Of a stretch of 9,611 nt of DNA, positions 4,897 to 9,611 are shown piece by piece. The DNA is from an uncultured Verrucomicrobium sp. (GTDB taxonomy: Bacteria; Verrucomicrobiota; Verrucomicrobiia; Methylacidiphilales; GAS474). The stretch covers positions 1-9,611 of the forward strand of contig CAISZB010000333.1 in NCBI GenBank assembly GCA_903889845.1, read 5' to 3'. The notes beneath the pieces are model-generated. The model worked only from the letters and a program-made list of their open reading frames with translations, did no database searches and had not been told where the DNA came from. A program made the position numbers and the translations under genes. How positions within the stretch are numbered: position 1 is the stretch's first letter; the number at the start of each line of letters is the position of its first letter.

Positions 4897-6192
4897 TTAC
4901 CGCACCTTCCCGACGATCCGTTCCAGGCTCTCCTTCACCGTCCGGCTCTTCGACGCGATCTCGGAGATCCGGGAGGAAACCCGGCCGTTCACCTCGACGC
5001 CGCGCTCGCTGCGGGCGACGGAGGCCTCGATCATGTGGGCCGTCTCCTTCGCCGCCTGGGCGCTGCGCTGGGCGAGGTTCCGCACCTCCTCCGCGACGAC
5101 CGCGAACCCGGCCCCGGCTTCCCCGGCGCGGGCCGCTTCCACCGCCGCATTTAGGGCCAGGATGTTCGTCTGGAAGGCGATCTCGTCGATGGTCTTGATG
5201 ATCTTCGAGACATCGTTGCTGGAGGCGCGGATGTCGGCGATCGCCTGGCCCATCTCGACGCTGGCCTCCTCGATGGCGACGGTGGCCTGCTGCATCTCGG
5301 CCGTCTTCGCGGCCCCGTCCTCGGCGGCGGCGCGGGTCTCCGCGGAAAGGGCCTGGGCCTGGGCGGCGCTCTCCGCATTGCGCTTCGTCATGCTGCCGAC
5401 TTCCTCCAGGGAGGCACTCGTCTCCTCCAGGGAGGCGGCCTGCTCGCTGGCTCCCTCGGCCAGGTTCTGGCTGGAGGAGGAAACCTGCTGCGCGGCGGAC
5501 GAGATCTCGTTGGACCCCGCCTCCAGGTTGTGGGAGACCGAGCGCAGCGCCGCATTGAGGGAGCGGGAAATCGTCACCGCGAGGCCGATCCCCACCGCAA
5601 TGGCGAGGAGGGAGACGACGAGGAGGACCGTGAGGGCGGTGGCGATCTGGTTGTTGCTTTGGTCGGCGGAGGCGCGGCTCTGGGCCACCTTATGGTCGAA
5701 GATCTGCTGGGTCTTGGCCGCGAGGGCGACGCGGAGCGGCACCACTTCCTTCAGATTGTACTCGTAGGCCTCGGCGTTCTTGTTGGCCCGGCTCAGTTCC
5801 AGGACCTTCTCCCGGGCGATATTGTAATGATGGCGGGCTTCCTCGTATTCCTTGATGTCGGCGGCATCCTGCGCGCTGAGGGGCCTCTGCTTGTAATCCG
5901 CGTCGAGCGCATCGTTCCGGGCCTTGATGTCCTCGATTTTCTTTTCCTGGGCGGCAATCGCCTCCGGGGTGGTCGAGAGGATGTGGCTCAGGATCGCGAT
6001 GACCCGTTCCCCTTGGAGTTCCTGGATCTTTGCCGCGAAGACCAGACCCGGGATCGCGTCGTCGCTGACGTCGCGCACCGAACTCTTGATGTGAGTTAAC
6101 AGGTTGAATGATGCCCCGGCCAGGAAGACAAGGAGGAGCAGCACGATTGAGAAGCCGAAGGTGATTCTTTTTTGGATAGTCCAGTTTTTCAT
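4897..6192 (-). CDS. Methyl-accepting chemotaxis protein, truncated by an internal TAA
   Basis: The 431-residue frame encodes a transmembrane chemoreceptor, which relays ligand binding to CheA/CheW. Membrane helices are at about 11-28 and 184-207. The roughly 155 residues between them are helical and charged, fitting a four-helix-bundle (4HB_MCP) sensor on the outer face. After the second helix no clear full-length HAMP is visible. A methylation helix with Glu pairs follows ([19 protein letters not shown], 246-264), then the highly conserved hairpin tip (about 337-372; [33 protein letters not shown]). The frame stops after IVGKVR, where the family continues; the missing part lies downstream in the same frame. 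The intact receptor would have about 547 residues. Without the return helix the signalling coiled coil probably cannot form properly. ATG 6190-6192 directly precedes a basic stretch and the first helix; the Shine-Dalgarno is weak. It ends at the strong terminator at 4442-4484. Confidence 0.85.
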   Translation of the reverse strand: MKNWTIQKRITFGFSIVLLLLVFLAGASFNLLTHIKSSVRDVSDDAIPGLVFAAKIQELQGERVIAILSHILSTTPEAIAAQEKKIEDIKARNDALDADYKQRPLSAQDAADIKEYEEARHHYNIAREKVLELSRANKNAEAYEYNLKEVVPLRVALAAKTQQIFDHKVAQSRASADQSNNQIATALTVLLVVSLLAIAVGIGLAVTISRSLNAALRSVSHNLEAGSNEISSAAQQVSSSSQNLAEGASEQAASLEETSASLEEVGSMTKRNAESAAQAQALSAETRAAAEDGAAKTAEMQQATVAIEEASVEMGQAIADIRASSNDVSKIIKTIDEIAFQTNILALNAAVEAARAGEAGAGFAVVAEEVRNLAQRSAQAAKETAHMIEASVARSERGVEVNGRVSSRISEIASKSRTVKESLERIVGKVR

Positions 6193-6306
6193 AGTGAGAA
6201 TGAGGTTGCATCAGCCGTGCCAAATATCCCTTCGCGCGGCTTCCGAATCTGGAAGGTAAGTGGAAATAAGGACAATGCACAGTCATTTTCCCCTAGCTGA
6301 GTAAAC

Positions 6307-6336
6307 ATTGTAACCCCGTCTAGTGGTTAAACACTA
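6307..6336 (-). promoter_or_regulatory. Possible promoter with overlapping palindrome upstream of chemoreceptor
   Basis: On the minus strand TACAAT (6307-6312) could be a -10 box, with a weak -35 AGTGTT (6330-6335) 17 bases upstream. A 16-base near-palindrome (6321-6336, seven of eight positions matching) covers the spacer and -35 and could be an operator. The start codon is about 115 bases downstream. The rest of the 184-base gap between the two minus-strand genes shows only the hairpin at 6341-6367. Promoter consensus in this lineage is uncertain, so this is tentative. Confidence 0.2.
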
Positions 6337-6340
6337 TCCA

Positions 6341-6367
6341 GCGGGTGGTCACCTTTTTACCACCCGC
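6341..6367 (-). terminator. Hairpin just after the DUF1566 gene, possible terminator
   Basis: GCGGGTGGT (6341-6349) and ACCACCCGC (6359-6367) form a perfect 9-base-pair stem around a nine-base loop. It begins 10 bases beyond the stop codon of the minus-strand DUF1566 gene. No T-run follows on that strand (the five T residues are in the loop), so it is a non-classical terminator or a 3'-end stabiliser. Confidence 0.45.
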
Positions 6368-6376
6368 CCGGACTCC

Positions 6377-7678
6377 CTACGATGCGTCGCGGACGCAGCG
6401 GGCGTAGTTATAGATCCGGATCACGTCCCCCTGCGGTCCGCGTCCCCGGGGAATCCGGGAAGGGTCGCCCTCCTTCGGATCGCTCCGCTGCGCCCCGGCG
6501 CCGTGGACGTCCATCAGGCGCAGGTTGCTCAGCGAACCGGGAGGCATCCCCATGAATCCCAGCGCCCGGCCGAAGGCGATATAGACGGCCGTATCGGGGT
6601 GGGGGCCGCCCACGGAGTGGGTCGTGCTCGTCCAGTATCCGGGGAAGTCGCGCTTCCCCCCCTCGTTCACGATCGCCGTGGCGTCGAAGACCGGATCGAT
6701 CGCGGCGGAGTCGGTCGTGTCGGGGGAGCGGGTGTAGTCGACCAGGCTCTGCAACTCCTTCGCGCTGGGCAGCCGCCACCGGACGACGCCGGAGACGGAG
6801 AGCGTCTCCGCATAGCGCAGCGCCTCCTGCCAGTTCAGCCCCTTCCCGCTGTCGGCCTTCTGCCACATCAACCCCGTCGCGAGGTCGGTCACCGTCCCGT
6901 TCCCGTTGTCGGCAAAGTGGTTCTGCCCGTAGGCCGGGTTCCCCCGGACGTAGCGGACGAAGGCCTTCTTCGCCAACTCCCGCGAGACCGGCGCGATGCC
7001 GTAGGAACCGGCCTGCCCTTGCGCCGGAGGGGGGCCGACGGGATCGGCCGGGTACCCCTTGATCCGCCCGTCGGCGAAGTTGACCCCGAAGGCCGTCCGG
7101 TTCCCGTTCATCGTCGTCGAGACATAGGGCGTCGCCGACCAGTATTGCGCGTCGATCACCCGCTCCCCCTGCAGCACGTCGCCGTAGCGGAAGTCGAAGA
7201 AGCGCGTGTCGAGGTACGGCTTCGCGCCCGAGACCGCCGCCGAGGTCGCCCCGGGCGGGGGCTCCGCACCGGTGAAAAGGATCAGCGAATAGAGCTCCTT
7301 GATCGTCGGCAGCCGCCAGTCGGCGTAGCCACCCAGGGCCGCCTTGTTGAAGGCATCGACCGAGGCCACGGCCTCGTCCCACGTCCGCTTCCGGCCCGGC
7401 GTCTTCTGCCACATCAGGCCGGTCACCTGGTCGGTCACCGTCCCGTCCTTGTTGTCGACGTAGGAGGGGGGATGGCGCGGGTTCTGCGCGTCCTGGCCGT
7501 AGAACGGCTCCTCCCGCTCCGGCGGCGGGATCTGCGTGTGGGCGTCGAAGCACTGGGCCTGTCCCGTATCGACGATCGGATAGCGCCCCTCCTCCCCGGC
7601 GAGAAGCGCACCGGGATAGGGCGAAACAGTGAACAGGACAACCGCGACCGTCAGGGAACGATAGCGACAAAACGGCAT
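6377..7678 (-). CDS. Exported protein with two DUF1566 (Lcl_C) modules
   Basis: The 433-residue protein starts with a signal peptide: basic MPFCRYR, hydrophobic core to about residue 27, likely cut after ALLA. Two related modules follow. The first (about 72-247) has DGTVTDQVTGLMWQK (78-92), DWRLPTIKELYSLI (120-133), AQYWSAT (177-183) and FGVNFADGRIKGYP (197-210). The second (about 254-430) has GTVTDLATGLMWQK (261-274), WRLPSAKELQSLVDYTR (301-317), YWTSTTH (348-354), DVHGAGAQRSDPK (390-402) and an RCVR ending. The family is widespread in secreted or surface proteins of aquatic bacteria; the related Lcl C-terminal domain of Legionella is linked to binding of sulphated polysaccharides, so an adhesion or carbohydrate-binding role is an inference. 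Apart from the signal peptide only Cys43 and Cys428 occur, one before module 1 and one at the end, so a disulphide closing the chain is possible. ATG 7676-7678 is chosen because it yields the signal peptide. It is divergent from the phosphomutase with 61 bases between. Confidence 0.85.
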   Translation of the reverse strand: MPFCRYRSLTVAVVLFTVSPYPGALLAGEEGRYPIVDTGQAQCFDAHTQIPPPEREEPFYGQDAQNPRHPPSYVDNKDGTVTDQVTGLMWQKTPGRKRTWDEAVASVDAFNKAALGGYADWRLPTIKELYSLILFTGAEPPPGATSAAVSGAKPYLDTRFFDFRYGDVLQGERVIDAQYWSATPYVSTTMNGNRTAFGVNFADGRIKGYPADPVGPPPAQGQAGSYGIAPVSRELAKKAFVRYVRGNPAYGQNHFADNGNGTVTDLATGLMWQKADSGKGLNWQEALRYAETLSVSGVVRWRLPSAKELQSLVDYTRSPDTTDSAAIDPVFDATAIVNEGGKRDFPGYWTSTTHSVGGPHPDTAVYIAFGRALGFMGMPPGSLSNLRLMDVHGAGAQRSDPKEGDPSRIPRGRGPQGDVIRIYNYARCVRDAS

Positions 7679-7739
7679 AGCGCAAATGTGGCAGAACTCC
7701 CTTCCCCCGGCGAAAAAAATCGGCTATCCCGTACCCACT

Positions 7740-9611
7740 ATGGCCTCCCCCACCGATCTCCTCGCCTCGATTCGGGAACCCCTCGCTTCGGCCCAGGCTC
7801 TGCCATCCGGCGGCCTCCTCGCCTCCGCCGCGGAGAACATCCTCCGCGTCGCCGCCTCGCCGGAGACCCCCGCCGTCGACCTCGCCTCCATCGGCGAACT
7901 GGTCGCCGCCGGGGAATGGGCCGAGTTGAACGACCGCTTCTACAAGAGCCTCGCCTTCGGCACCGGCGGCATCCGGGGCCGTACCATCGCGAAGAAAGTG
8001 ACGAAGGCCGAGCAGGGCACGGGCGGCTCCGACGCCGTCACCGCCGCCCCGCCGGAGCATCCCGCCGCCGGGACCAACTTCATGAACCGGGTCAACCTGG
8101 GCCGCGCCGCCCTCGGCCTCGGCCTCTACCTGCGGAAGGCCTTCCCCGGGAAGACCAGCAAGGTCGTCATCGCCCACGACACGCGCCACTACTCCCGCGC
8201 CTTCGCCGAGTTGGCCGCCGCGAAGCTCCGCTCTCTGGGCCACGACGTCCTCCTCTTCGCCGAGGAGCGCTCCACCCCCCAGCTCTCCTTCTCCGTCCGC
8301 CACTACCGGGCCCAGGCCGGCATCGTCATCTCCGCCAGCCACAACCCGCCCTACGACAACGGCTTCAAGGCCTACTTCGAGGACGGCGCCCAGCTCGTCG
8401 AGCCCCACGCCTCCGGCGTCATCGCGGAGGTGAACGCCCTGGCCGCCGGGAAGATCGACCCCGCCGCCGTCGCCGCGCCGCAGCCCGGCACCCTCACGAT
8501 CCTGGGCCAGGAAGCCGACGACGCCTTCATCGAGGCCCTGAAGACCCTCGTCCTGGAACCGGAAATCTTCGCCCAGGCCCACAGCCTGAAGATCGTCTAC
8601 ACCCCCCTCCACGGCACCGGCATCAAGATCATCCCCGCCCTCTTCGACGAGGTCGAGATCCACTACACCGTCGTCGAGGCCCAGCGCCAGGGCGACGGCC
8701 GCTTCCCCACCGTGAAGTCGCCGAACCCGGAGGAGAGCGCCGCCCTCGCCCTCGCCATCGCCCAGGCCCGCAGCGAGTCGGCCGACCTCGTCATCGCCAC
8801 CGACCCCGACGACGACCGCATGGGCGCCGTCGTCCGCGACACCCAGGGGGAATACCAGATCATCACCGGCAACATGATCGGCTCCATCCTCGCCTTCTAC
8901 CGCGTCGACCGCTTCTTCGCGAAAGGCATCGTCACCGAGGCGAACAAGGCCCGCACCGCCCTCATCAAGACCTTCGTCACCACCGACCTCCAGAAGGCCA
9001 TCGCCGCCGCCTACGGCGTGAAACTCGTCGAGACCCTCACCGGCTTCAAATACATCGGCGAGAAACTCCGCAACTACGAGCAGGCCACCGGCAAGACCCA
9101 GACCGAGTACGACGCGCTCACGCCCGCCGCGCGCCGCACCCTCCAGCTGGAGAAGGGGACCTTCTTCCTCTTCGGCGGGGAGGAAAGCTACGGCTATTCC
9201 GGCGGCGACTACGTCCGCGACAAGGACGGCAACGCCGCCGCCCTCATGCTCGCCGAGGCCGCCGCCTGGGCGAAGACGAAGGGGCAGACCCTCCTCGACT
9301 ACCTCGACGCCATCTACCTCCGCTTCGGCTACTACACGGAAAAACTGGGCACCCTCACCTTCGAAGGCGCGAAGGGCGCGGCCCAGATCCAGACCCTCCT
9401 CGCCTCCTACCGCGCGACGCCCCCCGCGTCCTTCCTGGGCCAGGCCGTCGTCCGCCTCGACGACTTCGGCTCCCACGACTTCCAGGACGGCGACGGGAAG
9501 CCGATCCCGAAGGAGACCATGCTCCTCTTCCACCTCGCCGACGGAGGCCGCATGGCCGTCCGCGGCTCCGGCACCGAGCCGAAGATCAAATTCTACTTCT
9601 TCGCCCACGGC
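7740..9611 (+). CDS. Phosphoglucomutase/phosphomannomutase, partial at right edge
   Basis: This is an open frame of 624 codons that runs off the window. It is an alpha-D-phosphohexomutase, which interconverts hexose 1- and 6-phosphates through a phosphoserine, linking glycolysis to glycogen and polysaccharide synthesis in the cytoplasm. Motifs appear in the right order: FGTGGIRGR (73-81), the catalytic loop ISASHNPPYDNGFK (197-210) with Ser200 as the phosphorylated serine, the Mg loop DPDDDR (355-360), the sugar-specificity loop GGEESYGY (479-486), and the phosphate-binding loop RGSGTEPKIKFY (608-619). The Mg loop has Asp where DPDGDR is commonest; PGM2-type enzymes vary there. Residues about 90-112 form a Gly/Ala/Pro-rich insert after KKVTKAEQG, making the chain longer than a standard PGM. 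Only a short C-terminal tail should be missing. ATG 7740 has no Shine-Dalgarno, as with its neighbours; the first 60 residues before FGTGG fit a PGM2-type N-terminus. Confidence 0.92.
   Translation, partial: MASPTDLLASIREPLASAQALPSGGLLASAAENILRVAASPETPAVDLASIGELVAAGEWAELNDRFYKSLAFGTGGIRGRTIAKKVTKAEQGTGGSDAVTAAPPEHPAAGTNFMNRVNLGRAALGLGLYLRKAFPGKTSKVVIAHDTRHYSRAFAELAAAKLRSLGHDVLLFAEERSTPQLSFSVRHYRAQAGIVISASHNPPYDNGFKAYFEDGAQLVEPHASGVIAEVNALAAGKIDPAAVAAPQPGTLTILGQEADDAFIEALKTLVLEPEIFAQAHSLKIVYTPLHGTGIKIIPALFDEVEIHYTVVEAQRQGDGRFPTVKSPNPEESAALALAIAQARSESADLVIATDPDDDRMGAVVRDTQGEYQIITGNMIGSILAFYRVDRFFAKGIVTEANKARTALIKTFVTTDLQKAIAAAYGVKLVETLTGFKYIGEKLRNYEQATGKTQTEYDALTPAARRTLQLEKGTFFLFGGEESYGYSGGDYVRDKDGNAAALMLAEAAAWAKTKGQTLLDYLDAIYLRFGYYTEKLGTLTFEGAKGAAQIQTLLASYRATPPASFLGQAVVRLDDFGSHDFQDGDGKPIPKETMLLFHLADGGRMAVRGSGTEPKIKFYFFAHG

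Noticed and set aside
4552..5767. Plus-strand frames opposite the chemoreceptor
   Set aside because: They are complements of the coiled-coil coding sequence; the minus-strand frame has the diagnostic chemoreceptor hairpin tip.
6408..9608. Minus-strand open frame of over 1000 codons
   Set aside because: It lies antisense to the phosphomutase and out of frame with the DUF1566 gene. Its Gly/Glu/Val/Asp-rich translation without domains is typical of the complement of GC3-rich genes, and both real genes have clear motifs on their own frames.

Overview
The window looks like chromosomal DNA of a GC-rich bacterium, most likely from the Planctomycetes-Verrucomicrobia-Chlamydiae group, with Verrucomicrobia (Opitutus-like) as my best guess. 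This rests on the very GC-rich third codon positions from about 1200 onward, the general absence of Shine-Dalgarno sequences before otherwise convincing genes, a chemoreceptor C-terminus of the type I associate with Opitutaceae, a PGM2-type sugar phosphomutase and a secreted tandem-DUF1566 protein. These family resemblances come from memory, not from a search. No rRNA, tRNA, CRISPR array, transposase or integrase gene was found.

Layout. (1) 1-1106 is visibly less GC-rich than the rest. It holds a hairpin-rich, repeat-like left edge with a terminator-like hairpin, a possible three-way-junction RNA fold, a 29-codon ORF behind the best Shine-Dalgarno in the window, and an unrecognised four-helix membrane protein on the minus strand. 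(2) 1214-4431 is a tight plus-strand three-gene unit: a divergent MTAP/PNP-type nucleoside phosphorylase-like protein, an allantoinase/dihydropyrimidinase-fold protein, and a bicupin of the (S)-ureidoglycine aminohydrolase (AllE) family. (3) 4442-6192 is a minus-strand methyl-accepting chemotaxis protein gene interrupted by one in-frame TAA, with a very good intrinsic terminator at its end. (4) 6377-7678 is a minus-strand exported protein with two DUF1566 (Lcl_C) modules. (5) 7740 to the right edge is a divergently transcribed phosphoglucomutase/phosphomannomutase, open at the window end.

The most interesting part is the three-gene unit. By gene names it reads as a purine salvage and ureide breakdown operon, but each protein departs from its family at key positions. 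The amidohydrolase-like protein has lost most of its metal ligands (both His of DxHxH, the carboxylated Lys, a His and the catalytic Asp). The AllE-like protein lacks the Glu metal ligand and changes three substrate-pocket residues. The phosphorylase-like protein lacks the usual phosphate-binding motifs. All three frames are open, with strong host-like codon bias, so they appear to be maintained. The unit may therefore be a repurposed set of purine-catabolic folds (a new reaction, a sensor, or a scaffold/enzyme complex) rather than a standard allantoin pathway. The second notable point is the chemoreceptor nonsense codon, with a fully family-like reading frame continuing beyond it.
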